Assembly (NCBI GenBank): GCA_003254905.1
Contig: QANU01031716.1
Coordinates: forward strand, 124,001-188,000
Source of the DNA: Nissolia schottii
Lineage: Eukaryota; Streptophyta; Magnoliopsida; Fabales; Fabaceae
Length of the DNA: 64,000 bases
Direction: 5' to 3'
Shown: in pieces, positions 23,543 to 35,925 of the stretch
Position numbering within the stretch: position 1 is the stretch's first letter
How the letters are laid out: each line of letters begins with the position of its first letter
Notes under the pieces: model-generated
What the model saw: the letters and a program-made list of their open reading frames with translations, nothing else
Databases searched by the model: none
What the model was told of the DNA's origin: nothing
Program-made: the position numbers and the translations under genes

Positions 23543-23798
23543 TTAGAGACCAATGGGAAATGTTGTCGAAATTTCGTCAAGTATATAATTTGAAATATAA
23601 GGAACCAATATTAAACAAATGAAGAAAAAATTTATTTTCGAATGGAATAGGGCCATACCAAGTTAAGAGGGAGTTTGGAGGTGAGGAATTTGGAAATGAT
23701 TATGGATCGTGTTATGTTGTTGGATATTCTGTTTTGCTTGTTTTGGTTTTTATATATTTTTGTTTGTCCCAATGTTTAGGAATTTCTAAACTTGTATT

Positions 23799-25050
23799 AT
23801 GGAGTATGTAAATGACGAGATTATGAAGGTGGATGACAAAGTTATTGGTAAAACTCATGATGAGACTATGAAGGTGGATGACGAAGTTATTGGTAAAACT
23901 CTTGTTGGAGTGTCTGTGTCTGGAACTGGTGGGCCATCTAAGAAAGAAACCTCGAATGTCTGGAGATATTTCACAAGAATAGAGAAAGATAAAGATGGTT
24001 GTGGAAAAGCTGTATGCAATCTTTGTGGTAATGGTCTTTCAGTCGGGAAAAATCCCAAGTCTGGAGTTAGTTACGGGACTTCACATTTAAAGCGTCATGC
24101 AGCAACTTGTAAACGATCCGCAAACTCAGACGTCGATATGGCTGGAATGTTGGGCAACCAAGGGAGAGCGTCTAAGTTGATAAAGATAAGCCAAAAGTCA
24201 CAACGCATGGTTGTGACACACACTCAGACAGGAACTTCACAGGGCCAGAAGATGGCAAATGTTGACTTGATTATCCAAGAGGGGTCTAACTTGATGGATA
24301 AAGAAGATGAAATAGCTGTTGTTTCTGATGGCAGCAATGAGGTTCATCCAAGTTAGTGCCATGTATTCTGTCTTCCATGCTTCCTGTATGTATTAAAAAA
24401 ATGCTTTAGTCAGAATTTTTGCAAGAAATTGTTTTCTAGAGAAGGATTAATGATGTGACATGTTTATTGATTATTAGATAAATAGGTGGGACGTATATTA
24501 TTTTGTTCCATCTATTGAATACAAATTGTGCCTTTTTTCTATGCTTTATTGCATTGCTAGTATGTATATATATCTCTGCCTAATACTCCAATTCTTAGAA
24601 GCTTGTGCAGATACTCAAAGTAGCCATTCATTGATCATAGCAGAATTGGGAGCATTTAAGCACTCTGGTGATCTGGATGATGCACAAATTGATTTGCTTG
24701 CTGAGGGAATGGCAGCGTATCCTCATCTTTGGAAAGCTCTTGAAAAGTTCAGCATGCGCTTTCAAGCTTTGATGTTGAAGACTTTGGCGGATATGTTGTT
24801 CTTCCTTCGAAATGAGAGCGCTGCTAGTGTTACTCCTCAGCAAGAAAAGGAGTTCCTGAAACTATGCGATGAAGCTGTTCAACTTGGATTCGATAAGTCA
24901 TGGGTTGATGAAATGCGTCAGCGTGTTATGGTCGGTGAGCTTCTCAAGATGCATGGTCAGCTAACTCAAGAACTTTGCAAGATAAAGGATAAAATTGACA
25001 GTCTTCACTGTTTGATTGATTCTCGGAAGAAATGTTATGATTTTCTTTGA
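23799..25050 (+). CDS. BED zinc-finger protein fused to the NLR-type C-terminal helical tail domain
   Basis: This two-exon gene (23,799-24,351 and 24,599-25,050) encodes about 334 residues. The N-terminus has a 15-residue tandem repeat around MKVDDxVIGKT. A BED-type zinc finger spans about residues 53-106: VWRYFTRIEKD, then C73 and C76 (CNLC), then H96 and H100 (HLKRH). BED fingers bind DNA and occur in hAT-derived proteins and in some NLRs. After the finger, about residues 137-184 are the same linker module as exon 6 of the NLRs (THTQTGTSQGQKM...). The second exon, joined in phase 1, is the tail domain (LIIAELGAFKHSGDLDD onward, ending CYDFL). Upstream lies only an NBS fragment, so the gene appears to have replaced an NLR body with a BED finger. 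Alternatively, it is the remnant of a BED-NLR. Confidence 0.75.
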
Positions 25051-26367
25051 TTTGAATCTTCTGTCATGATCATGTTCATATTTTTCTCCTAGTTTGAAAC
25101 ACATTTGTGTTATTTGCAATGCTTATAGAAGGGGACCTTCAATTTCTGACTTTGTTTTCATTGACTTGGTTTTTTAATTGAAAATGCCAAGCCTGTTTAT
25201 ATTACATAATACATACGGTACTTCTTGTCACCACCATTTGTATGATTTTGGATTTTTGAGTTGGAATGAAACTTATAATTATGCTTGAACTGTAACATGT
25301 GCTGCACCTTATTTCTCAGCCAAACTGGTCTAAATGATTATGACAAGCTCTTCAGATAGGTAAACATTCACTCAAGAATCATTGCATTCCCCGCATTCCG
25401 TTCGATGCTATCATTTTCCAAAAAGAATATTTGACATGTTCTGGTTGTTTTCTACAATCTTATCTTTCAATTTGGACAATAATAACTCATTCTATGCTGT
25501 GCTTTGTCAAAACTTTGTTACTCTCAAGCTCGGGGAAAAATTAGACTGTCAGATAATCAATGTAAAACGTTATCAAATCTTCATAACATAGGTCAGTGAT
25601 GTTGACACTATAATATTGTTTGATCTATGTAACCAACACAACATATTAAGCTAAAACTTGAGTCTTGTATCTATTAATTTGAACAATATCCATGTCTTCA
25701 TACGTCCAAGCCTATGGGAATACTATGAACAACACTTTCCTAGTTTACAATTTGAAGTGAAATTTTCTCAAATGAAAAATGCTTAAGAAACCTAACTTTT
25801 AAGCCTACATATCCCTACATTTTAGCTTATATATCAACCTACACACTTTGATAAATGACACTTACATTTTATTTTCTATTTTGTCCCTTAAAAAATCAAG
25901 CGTCATTCATCACAATATATAAGTTAATGTGTGGGTATAAAAGTTAACTCTCCCGAACATCACTCTTCTCAATCCATAAGCCCATTCTAAGAGGACAAAA
26001 TCAGAAGTTCTGTTCACTGGGCAAAAATGGGGCACCAATTATGCAATGTGCCTTGGAACTAATTGATCCACAAAAGTTCTTTTAATTTTAGACAATGTAG
26101 TTCTGATTTCTCTGTAGACATATTGAGGCCTCTTTCAATTAAAGGGATGTTCTAATTTTACTACTAAACGGTTGCTTAGACAATCTTGCTACATCTCATG
26201 CCGAGAGCATCAATAAGATATAACAAGAGCCAATACAGAACATAGGAAACAGAAGCAAACAGAGTCAAGGAGAAGAACAAATGTAACTCAAACCAACAAT
26301 ACATTTAGATTCTCTAATTGTTTTACAGTCACATTATTCTTCCTCCTGGCAACTGATCATAGACTAT
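25051..26367 (+). other. Intergenic flank with duplicated sequence
   Basis: The first 350 bases resemble the flanks of the other tail exons (CAAACTGGTCTAAATGATTATGACAAGCTCTTCAG compared with copies near 5260 and 19,830, given here in part). The remainder is AT-rich. The last 100 bases are probably the 3' UTR of the minus-strand gene. No other gene is seen. Confidence 0.5.
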
Positions 26368-27323
26368 TCAAGAGAGCTTCTTGTGCTTCGAAGGAGTTAC
26401 GGTTGGTGCCGCCATTGGCTGGGCAGCGGCACCTGGCTTGGTGAACCAAGTGGTGTAGAGGAACTGTTTGTGAGCCCCGACATGGTTGCAAAGGAGACGA
26501 AGCTTCTGCCTCTCCCTCATCCATCTCAACACTATCTTCATATGATTCTTGCTCGTCAATTCTTTCAATCCAACTTCCTGAAACCAAAATACCACCATCG
26601 TCAATCCAAGCCATGTAGAATTCTCTAAATTTTCGCATTCATTAAATTTTCCTCATCATCAGCCTAACAAAAAAAAAATGGCGCAGTGCATGAGACTCCG
26701 ACCTCGTTACGTCTAGGAAATGTAGATATAAGCAACCTTACCTGGAACGGGCTAACCCTAAAACTTAACAAAGGTTTAATTTTGATCATTGACACAAACA
26801 CCATGGATTTGTCATAAACAAAAATATTTCACTATGAGTGGAGTGCCAAGCCTTAATCACTACTTATACTATACTATGATACAAACCAAATACACACTAA
26901 AAAATATATTTTTTTTAGTATGCGTTTGGTTTTTACATTTTGAGTCATCAAAATCAATTTCACTTCTCCAACCGGCCACAATTGATTCTGGCTCTCTCCC
27001 ACACCAATAATCCAAACCCGCATTTATTCAACGATACAAAAGCTGCAATTGCAACGCAATCCTCATAGATCATAATAGCATAATAATCACAACAAACTAT
27101 GAAATTAAAAATTGAACAAAGAAAAGAGTAGTGAGTGTTATTGGGGCTTTTTTACCTTGACGCGCTCCCAGGTGTTGGAAACGGTGATGGGGCCGTGGTC
27201 CTTAACGATGTCAAAGAGGACCCGGGTGATTGTGTTTCGGTGCTCCGGCGGTGTTTTCAGCTCCGTGGGTCCCATCTTCGGCTTCGATTTCTTCGCTAAA
27301 CACCTCACTGCTGTCCCAAACAT
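26368..27323 (-). CDS. Small basic conserved protein, function not recognised
   Basis: Two exons on the minus strand (27,323-27,156 and 26,577-26,368) encode 125 residues. The donor is GTCAAG|GTAAAA and the acceptor TTTCAG|GAAG, in phase 0. I chose the ATG at 27,323 over one 12 codons upstream because the stretch between is low-complexity leader. The protein starts MFGTAVRCLAKKSKPK, a short basic N-terminus that could be an organelle-targeting sequence. A core follows that may form a winged-helix-like fold (VLFDIVKDHGPITVSNTW, then LKELTSKNHMKIVLRWMRE). The C-terminus is rich in Pro, Ala and Lys. The look is of a conserved plant mitochondrial or ribosome-associated protein, but that is an impression only. 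The CT-rich plus-strand stretch near 27,328-27,345 lies in its leader. Confidence 0.75.
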
Positions 27324-28579
27324 ATCGTCTCTCTCTCTCTCCTGCACCTCAAAACTCAAACTGAAACAAATCCAATCTCATTTTATTTAAAATTCGACCC
27401 ACAACATATCACATAATAAAAAAAAATTCTAATCTCACAATATGAATCGCATTTCTCTCTTTTTTTTTTTCCTTTTCCAGTGATTTTCGAAATGAGGTTG
27501 ATTACCTCTGCTTTTCCCCCTTCTTGGCTGTTCTCGACTCAGAGAGTGAGTTGGTTAGGGTGGACACCCTCCCACTTTAATAGTGGGCCGGGGTGGGCTA
27601 TGCTACCTCATTGAAACACATTGGGCCTGAGTTCAAGTCCGGTGGAGACAACCCTTCTGGTTAGTGATCACCACTTTATTTTTTATCGAAATTATTAATA
27701 ATTGAAATTTATTCGACTCTACCTGATTTAACTTGAATCTTTAGTGGAAAATGAAGTTCTTTCCACGCTAATTTTTTAAAACTTTGCTCCATAACAACAA
27801 GTGTTTTGAGAGGATGTTTCTGCTTTAAAAAAAATATATACATATAAATTAGTTCTCTCATTCCTTTTACTAAATAATATTTCTTTCACTAAATAATATT
27901 TTATAACTTTTTAAAAATAACTTTAAAAAATAAAAATGTTGAGCAACTTTAAGAAGAAGAAGAAGATGCTGCTCACAAGTCAAGGTCGTCGATTTAGCGA
28001 GTGGAGTATGTTAATCTTCTTTGTTCTAAATACAAAAAAAGCTAATTATTTTTTCAACTATGTTGTTACATAGAGCTTTCAAATGATTTTTTTAAAAAAA
28101 ATGAAAAAATGAGCTATGTAATGAACATAAGAACCTTGGGAGAATCACACCTCAAAAGCTAGTTATTAGGGTGGGAGAGCTCAAGATCCCTCCCATTAAA
28201 TAGCCTACCCAACGTGAGACTCTTTACATTGTCACCCCTTCAAAAGCTAGCTTCGTAATGCGCTGCACTCGACGTCGATCAGGTGAGAACCCTCTTCAGT
28301 TGGCCAGCTCTCAATGAAAGAATCATTTGTAACCAGCAAAAGCCCCAAAAACTAGGTAGCTTTTGGAGTGCAGTTCTCTCAAAGTTCTTATATTTGTTAC
28401 AAGTTTTCTTGGTCCTTGTGCATGTATCTTTTTAAGGAAAACAAAATTGTTTGGGTTTGTTCTTTTCTTGATTTAGCCTTTTCTAGTGTACTCCCTCCAG
28501 TCCACTTTATTTGTCACTTTCACCTTTTAGTTACATTGAAAAACTAACGAACCTGGACACAATTCCTAATAGTTAGTTA
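27324..28579 (+). other. Intergenic region with repeat fragments
   Basis: A bidirectional spacer between the minus-strand gene and the next NLR pseudogene. It holds the third SINE-like copy (27,551-27,676) and an AT-rich stretch. A segment at about 28,130-28,265 contains AAAAGCTAG twice and looks like a transposon fragment. No gene is supported. Confidence 0.5.
27551..27676 (+). repeat. Dispersed SINE-like repeat, copy 3
   Basis: A diverged copy of the repeats at 5372 and 6838. It has TTGGGCCTGAGTTCAAGTCC followed by GGTGGAGACAACC. The GAGTTCAAGTCC piece resembles a Pol III B box. Confidence 0.4.
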
Positions 28580-31326
28580 TTGCACAACATAACAAGTTCA
28601 TCTATTGTGTTCAGCCTAAGTTGCATTTTGTGGAGTATTGATGGAACGCATTTATGGCTTTGCCTCTTCCATTTCAAGCCATTTGGTGTGCGGAGCAGTA
28701 GCAAATTGCGCCATCCTTGCTGCTTCAACAATCTTGTTGAACACCTTCAAAATGAAGAAGACAGACTGGTGGAAACAAGGGACTACGTCCAAGAACGTGT
28801 TGATCACCCCAAGAGGCAAACAAAAATAGATGGTTGAAGCAAGCTAACACTCTCACAAACAATGTGGAGGGGTTACTTAAACAAGCAAGGACTAAAAACA
28901 GTTATTGTTTTGGGAAGTGTCCAAACTGGATTGGAGATACCATTTGGGCAAGCAGTTGGCAAATAATAAAGGGGACATTAAAAGATGTATTGAAGAGGTG
29001 GTAAGTATACACAATTCGAACGCTTTGCTTCACTCCCAGTCCTGGGGTATTTTCCTTCTGATAGATGTTTGAGGTTTGATAGCAGACAATATGCTTATGA
29101 GCAGCTCATGAAGGCACTGCATGGTGACGGGGTCAACATGATTGGATTATATGTGATGGGGGTTGTGGTAAGACCACATTGGCAATTGAAATTGGGAGGA
29201 AAGCAAACGAAGAGGACCTTTTTCATGAAGTGGTCTTTGTGGCTGCGTCTGGTGCTGCGGAAGTTCAAAGGATCCAAGAAAAAATTGCAAGCTGGCTAGA
29301 GTATGATTTGCGTGAAAAAGAAGAAATGCGAAGAGCACAACAATTGTTCAAGAGATTAACTCTGGAAGAGAAAGTTCTCGTGATTAGGGATGATGTGTGG
29401 GAGAGGCTTGATTTTGAGGCCATAGGCATTCCATCTGGTAAGAACCATAAAGGATGCAAGGTTCTCATCACCACACGGTCTGAAGAAGTTTGTGTTCAGA
29501 ATGATTGCCAAAAAAGGATTCAGTTGTCAACCTTAACTCGTGAAGAAGCCTGAGATCTTTACGAATTTGAGCACAAATATCTGAAGGCACCTCTAGTAAC
29601 TTGAAGCATTTGGCCAGACAAATTTCCGATGAATGCGAAGGACTACTTGTTGCAATAACAGTTGTGGCTAGCACTTTGAAAGGCAAGGCTGAAGATGATG
29701 GGAAGGTTGCTTTGGATAGATTAAAAGGTTCTAGGCCACTGGATATCGGAAAAGGTTTGCAAAATCCTTACAATATTCTTCGTTTAAGCTATGAGAATTT
29801 GGACATTGAAGAGCAGTCACTTTTCTTGTTGTGTTCTGGGTCCCCTGAAGACTTTGAAATTCCAGTCGAAAGTTTAATCAGATTTGCAATAGGGCTGGGC
29901 CTAGTTGGAGAAGTTGGCTCGTTTGAAGGGCAAGGAACAAGTGAGTGCAGCTAAAAATAAGCTCATAGGTTCTTGTTTGTTGTCATGTGCTGCTGGAGGA
30001 AGATGTTTCAGAATGCATGACTTAGTTCGGGGTATAGCCCTCTAGATTGCAAGCAATGAGAATAAGGTGGTCAAGTGTGTCTTGTAAAAGGATGTCACTG
30101 CAAAATGCACTTCAATAAGATATCTTTTATGCAAGGAATTTCAGAACGAATTGGACTGTTCCAATATTGAATTTTTATGCATAAAAACAGACTCATAAGT
30201 ATTCGAATGGAATTTTCAAAGCAATGCGAAGGCTCAGAGTTTTGTTTCTTTGCTGGGAAGGTCTTTGGCAAAGACCACTATCAACCATGTCATTCAAATC
30301 ATTGACAAATCTTCGTTGTTTGTTCCTAAATGGTTGGATATTAGTTGCCATCTCATTTGTAGGCAATATGAAGAAACTCGAAAGTCTTACATTGCATAAT
30401 TGTTCATCTGTTGAATCAATTGATATTATAATTACACAACTGCCAAACTTGAAATTGTTAGATTTGTCAGCATGTGACATGGAAAGGAATCCCTTTGAGG
30501 TGATTGGAAGACACCCGCAGGTGGAAGAACTGTACATCAACGATTTAAGGTCAGATTCTTCTACCTGGGGTAAGTGGAAGTAGAGAATTTACCACTGGAG
30601 GCCTATCCCAGATGAAGGAGTTCATGACAGAAAATCGCAATCAAGCAGATCAAGTGTTCATTGATGAGCATGGGGAGCGTCAACACTTTCTGAGTTTTCA
30701 TCTGAAATCTAATGATCAATTGGAAGATTTCCCCGAAAGCACATGTATTCCATCAGCACCCCTTGTGAACTACAACTCAGGTACGCATTGCACACTTCAC
30801 TACATAAATTTTTGTTTTAGATGAATCAATGATTCCATTGAAAAAATGGCTTAACCCTGAGGTGGGGAAGCAAAGTAACAGTTATAACACACCCACCCAG
30901 CCACTAAAACATAATGGCCTGATTGGAGAGAAGCCTAATCAAAAACCCCTTGAGAAAATTCAATGGGATAGAACTCAAGGTGGGAAAAAGGTACTTCACT
31001 GCATAAATATGTTTGAGTTAGCAACTTAGCATACATGTATGTTGTTTGAAAGCTTAAATCTTTGTATAGAGAAATCAAACAAGATGGGATGGAAATCTTC
31101 TGTTGCTAAATTTTGTCTCTTTATTGTCTTAGAAGATAATAAACAAATCATGTGCTCCTGTCTCTTTCTGAATGTCTTTAAGGACCATTTAATTCGCGCA
31201 ATCTTAAAAGGTTGATATTAAGATCTTGTTCAATGTTAAGAACGTTGTTTCCACCATCAGCAGCTATACGCTTTACTTCATTGGAAGAATTGTTGAGGAT
31301 CTACACATTCAGGTCGTGGTCGTAGT

Positions 31327-32159
31327 TCTACATTGGTATGACTCTACCAATATCTCCCTTACTCTCAATCTCCTGCCCTCTTTCTAGTTGCTTGCTCTTG
31401 TTTTTGGTATAATCCATGCCACTCATTTTGGCCCAAATTTATATTTTGGTTATTATTTTTATCAGTTGTATTGACAATAGAAGGTGTAATTTCTTATCCA
31501 CATAGGTAACCACGTTGGCTGTTAGGTCGTTTAGGAATGGATAAAGAAAACTTGATATTATTGAATCACAAAAACCAAGAAGGTCGATTCCCTTTTATGA
31601 CTCCATAATTAATCTCCTCTTTTTTAACCTAAGGACAATACTCCTATTTATAATAATTGACCATTTAAATTAAAAGATAAACTCCTAATTTAACTCCTAA
31701 ATAGACTCTTAAAATAACAGATTCCTAAAATAACTAGATATTTCATGTCCTAACAAATAATGATAAATACTAACAAATAAACTAATAAAAATAAACTAAC
31801 TAAGCGGCTCCCTTATCCTTTCGGTCCAGTCTAGAATAAACTTTCCATATTAAAGACTTCTCGGTGATCCTAACATTGGCCGAATCATGTTATAATATGA
31901 ATTTAACTGACGTGCTTATATCTTCTATATTGTCTTTGTTAACTAATTATTGGAGTTTCCCATGCCGGAAGTAATCAATAAGTAAGGAACATGTTAGTAA
32001 TTAGATAGTATTACTGGACTGAATTGTTGCTGAAACGTACCAAAGTTTAACGATAGCTGCTGAACATATTAGAAAGAACGTTATAGCTGTCACTCACCAC
32101 TGACTGACTGACATTCTTTTGAGCATCATTATCACAGTTGCTGAGTAATATACTTTTAC
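31327..32159 (+). other. AT-rich interval inside the NLR pseudogene
   Basis: It lies between two LRR-like pieces. The stretch at about 31,500-31,860 (tail CTAAGCGGCTCCCTTATCC) has the look of a retroelement LTR fragment, but I found no clear ends or target duplication. Confidence 0.35.
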
Positions 32160-32962
32160 AGGATATCAGGGCAGCGAGTAATATGGAAAATGGGCAAGCG
32201 TTAGGATCTGTTGCTATTTGGAACAATTCCAAAATCAAAGGCCTTTTTCATTTGGACGGATTTTTTTATCACTGGAGGACAGGTGAATTCATGGCTAATG
32301 CACCTGAACTTGGCCAATTTTCCAGAGCTGAGGTACATATGGAAGGGTGCCAAACATTTTGTGACCCTCCAAAATCTTAGTTTACTATACATTTGGGGTT
32401 GTCAAAAGCTGAAGGCCATCTTCTCTCCGTGTCTTAAGAATCCTACCTCAGTTGAAGGTCTTGGTAGTACTGCAGTGTGATGAATTGGAGCAAATCATTG
32501 AGGAGGATGAAAAATATGAAATTGAATCCGCAAAAGTATGCTTCTCAAAGCTAAAGTTGCTCCTTGTCACACACTGCAACAAGTTGAGGCTGATATTCTC
32601 TCTCTCCGAATCCCACGAGTTTCCAGAACTCGAGTATTTGATCATAAATCAAAATCCTTGGCTCGGGGAAGTATTTGAAGAATGTGAGCAAGTTGTGAGA
32701 GATGGGCGGGTGGTGGAGGCTTCACTTCAAGAACTGAAACATGTAATATTAATGCAAGGGCCAAACTTGAATAACATCTCTCAAGGGATTGAGTTTGAGG
32801 GTCTAACTAATCTTCTTGTGCACAATTGTCGAAAACGCTCACTTACTACAACCACTACTGCTGAAGATATGCTGCGAAATTTTAATTATCATGGTATACA
32901 CTTTTTTTTTTGGAGCAATGCAATCTTTAGTGAATATTACAGGGAAAAAGAGATAAAATATT

Positions 32963-33162
32963 TGGGGTGCATTTGGCATCAGAGAATAGACAGGGGAAAA
33001 GAGACAGAACATTTATGTCCCTCCGGACCCTAATTTTGTGTCCCCTCAGGCAAAAGTTTTTTGTCCCTTTTGTCCCAACTTCAATAAGGTACAGAAAATA
33101 TATAAATTTTTTGTTTGTGTCTTTATTCCCATGTGTTGTCCCTAATACCAAATGCAGCCCAT
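32963..33162 (+). mobile_element. MITE-like inverted-repeat element, copy 2
   Basis: About 200 bp with imperfect terminal inverted repeats: left TGGGGTGCATTTGGCATCAG, right end in reverse TGGGCTGCATTTGGTATTAG. The interior resembles the element at 23,331-23,542. The target duplication is unclear, so the exact ends are approximate. Confidence 0.55.
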
Positions 33163-33733
33163 TGTTAATGTACAAATTATAACATTACTCTTTACTTCTT
33201 GATGGTTTGGCCTTGTCATGAAGTTCATAATTCCTATACCTTGGTTATTTCAGACAGGGTGATTAATTTCTTTGTCCTTTGTGACTTACTCTACATACGT
33301 GATCTTATAAATAAAGAGACTCCTGGAAAAGATCCTATGGTAGAAACCACTTCTCACCTCCAAATGAACCCTCAAGATCAAGCATCATCCAGCAATGGTC
33401 TGCCTTCTTCACAAGTCAATGGTTCCAACCAATCTGTGCTGCAGAACTTAGCCAGATCAGAACATGTACACAAAAAAAACTGGAAGTTGAGCCACTCAAT
33501 CATGCGTGATTCATCCATCAGACAGGAAAAACAAAGGGTCACAAGAGTTATAATCATTGACGCAGAATTTGTCTTCCATTCCTTCCCCCCAACTTGACCC
33601 GAGTACGTATAAGTACTTAAGTTTGTCTTTCCTCTTTTTCACTCTTTTTTCAGAACTTAAACGATAGTAGTCGAAGAAGGAAATTAAACTACAGACAATG
33701 AAGTAATATCATTTAAGTTAATTTTCTAAGCAG
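33163..33733 (+). other. Unassigned sequence with a possible linker exon
   Basis: An open stretch at about 33,319-33,596 (KETPGKDPMVETTSHLQMNP and on, rich in Ser, Gln and Asn) precedes the recognisable linker module at 33,734. It could be an extra linker exon of the pseudogene. I do not recognise it, and no start or splice junction is firm. Confidence 0.3.
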
Positions 33734-34321
33734 AGTATTGGAGGAACAGAGATGGCCACTATTAGAATTGTTCCAGCATCAATGCAACCATCATTACCAA
33801 ATTCTGGTTCAGAACTAGCAATTCCTCCATATAAAATATCTTCGAGCGTATGTTTATTAATTACTGGACTGAAACTAATTGATGCCTTTTTCATACTTGT
33901 TCAATGTTTCAACTAAAAATTGGTGGATCAAGAATAATTTTTCTGGGCTAATGTAAGCTTGTAGAAACAATAGTAACCGCCGCCGCAGTTACTCAAACAA
34001 TAACTTTTATGCCTCCTCATGATGTTATAAAGAAATGTTGATTTCATTTTGAAGGCATATTGTCAAAACAACTGCAAACATATTCTACCTTTCGTGATGC
34101 ACAGAGAATTGAGGACAAAATAAAAGAAAGCATTCAAGACGGTTCCACATCAAAGGACACTATGAAAGCTGCTATGTTAACAAAGAATGCAACGGATTGG
34201 GTTCTGTGGCAGTGACTCACACCAAGACAGAAACTTTGTTGTGCCAGAAGATGCAAAATGTTGGATGACAGTATCCGAGAATGGTCTAACTTGATGGACA
34301 AAGAAGGTGAAGTAGGAGTTG

Positions 34322-35925
34322 TGATGGTTTTGTGTGGCTTAGAGAAGAGGGATTGAATCTAAGCAAATACTTTTTTGAAAAATCAAACTCTTTTTAGAAA
34401 AGTTATCTCTTAAACTTTTAGGAGGTATCTCCTTATATTCTAGGAGACAAGTTTTCTGAAAAGGTACCTTTTCTTAAATGAAAAACATAATTTCTTTTGA
34501 AAGAAGGGAAATGTAAATAGTGAAGGGAAGAGAAGATCACAAAATTTATACTGGTTCGATTCCTAATAGTTAGGAACCTATGTCCAGTTCTTCAAACACA
34601 TAAATCACTCTTCTTTCAAAACACTTTCCAATACAAACACCAATTCACCAATTCAAAACAAAACTCTTAAAAGATCCTCACAGATATTCAAAACACTCAA
34701 GAACAGAGATACACAAATATGGCTTTTCTCAAAGAAAATTTCTCTAAACTCTGCCTCTTTTACTCCTAAAGACTCTCAAACAAAACAAAGCTTCTCTCAC
34801 AAACAAGTAAATCACAACAGAAGATTATATAGATGATTTCAGAGTAGGTAAGTCTTGAGAGGAGAAAAAGAATATAATAATGTTTCAGATTGTAGCCTTG
34901 ATAGTAGATTATTTTTCTCTTCTTTTTCTGTCTTCTGAATGGTCATATCACCTCTTTATATACTGAATTTTCTCTGACCGTTGCAGATTTAAAATTCAGA
35001 ACGTTGCAGGCCCTAGGTGTGTTGTCCATCTCTCATTGGTTTGTGAATTGTCCTTTTATACTATGAAATTCTTTTATCCATTGTACAAAAGCATTTTTTT
35101 GTACTATTTCACCAAAAAGTGTTGCCACCTTACTTTTCATTTCTCTCTCCTGACGCCCTGCAGTACATTTCCTTTTCTTTCATATTTCTTTCTTCAAAAA
35201 ATTGACGTCCTTTTCTATTGCATCATTTACATTTCCCTCTCTTTCTTTTTGAAATATTTGCCTTTTCTTTCTTTTATTTCTTAATAATTTTTTTCTTCAG
35301 CTACTTTTCCTTGTAGCTGTAGTATGGTTCCCTCTTTGTTTCTTTGCTTTCTTTTCTTTTCTTTCAAAAAGAAACTAACGCCTCCTTTTTGGCAACCATA
35401 GCATGTCTTCTTTCTCTCTCTATCTTAAAAATTTTGTTTCCTTCTTCAAAAAGTTAACATTTCCCTTTCCCTATTTTTTTATTATTTCTTTACTTCCTTG
35501 TCAAAAGTTCTTCCGTGTTAACTGCATAGGCATTTCTCTTCCTCATACTCTCTTTCTTGTCTTGTCACGTCAGCCTCTTTCTTTTTCTGTTTTGACTCTT
35601 TCTTCTCTGACGTCTTTGTTTCTTTTCTACAGCCTGCAGCCCTTATTATTATTTTTTTAATTCTTTAATCTCGAAGAAAGAGAGCTTCCCTGCTTCATTA
35701 TGTTTCCCTTTCTTCTATCAATTCGTTGGGCTGCTCTCTTTTGAGCTCAGTAGCCTTTTCTTTCTTATTTTTCCTTATTTCATCAAAAACAAACGTGGAC
35801 TAAGTTATTGGGCTAAAACCAATTTGGACCTGAAACAACCTTGAGCCTGAAACACTAATACATACATTAAAATATTCATACCATGTTTGTCATCATCAAT
35901 TTAATTTTTGCAAATTGAATCAACA
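34322..35925 (-). mobile_element. Solo LTR inserted in a linker exon (1,604 bp)
   Basis: The element runs from TGATGGTTTTGTG to GAATCAACA (TG...CA ends) and is flanked by AGTTG on both sides (34,317-34,321 and 35,926-35,930). Removing it restores an exon like 4121-4373. On the minus strand it starts TGTTGATTCAATTTGC, which is typical of legume Copia LTRs, and it carries long pyrimidine-rich runs. No protein-coding domain or second LTR is seen. The orientation is inferred from that terminal sequence. Confidence 0.8.

Larger units (their letters stand above)
22108..23798 (+). promoter_or_regulatory. Probable promoter and 5' leader region of the BED-finger gene
   Basis: A short GC-rich island (about 22,240-22,540) interrupts AT-rich DNA and holds TGGGCC-type motifs, including the palindrome GGGCCGGCCC at 22,252-22,261. 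Such motifs are common in promoters of constitutively expressed plant genes. The last intron acceptor (TGTTTAG, ending 23,779) sits 19 bases before the ATG, so the leader is probably spliced. The island has an open frame of 133 codons that I do not regard as coding. A small inverted-repeat element lies at 23,331-23,542, and a 12-bp perfect hairpin at 22,653-22,687. Confidence 0.4.

Noticed and set aside
24628..24843. Minus-strand ORFs opposite tail exons and LRR exons
   Set aside because: They are shadows of the plus-strand coding sequence.
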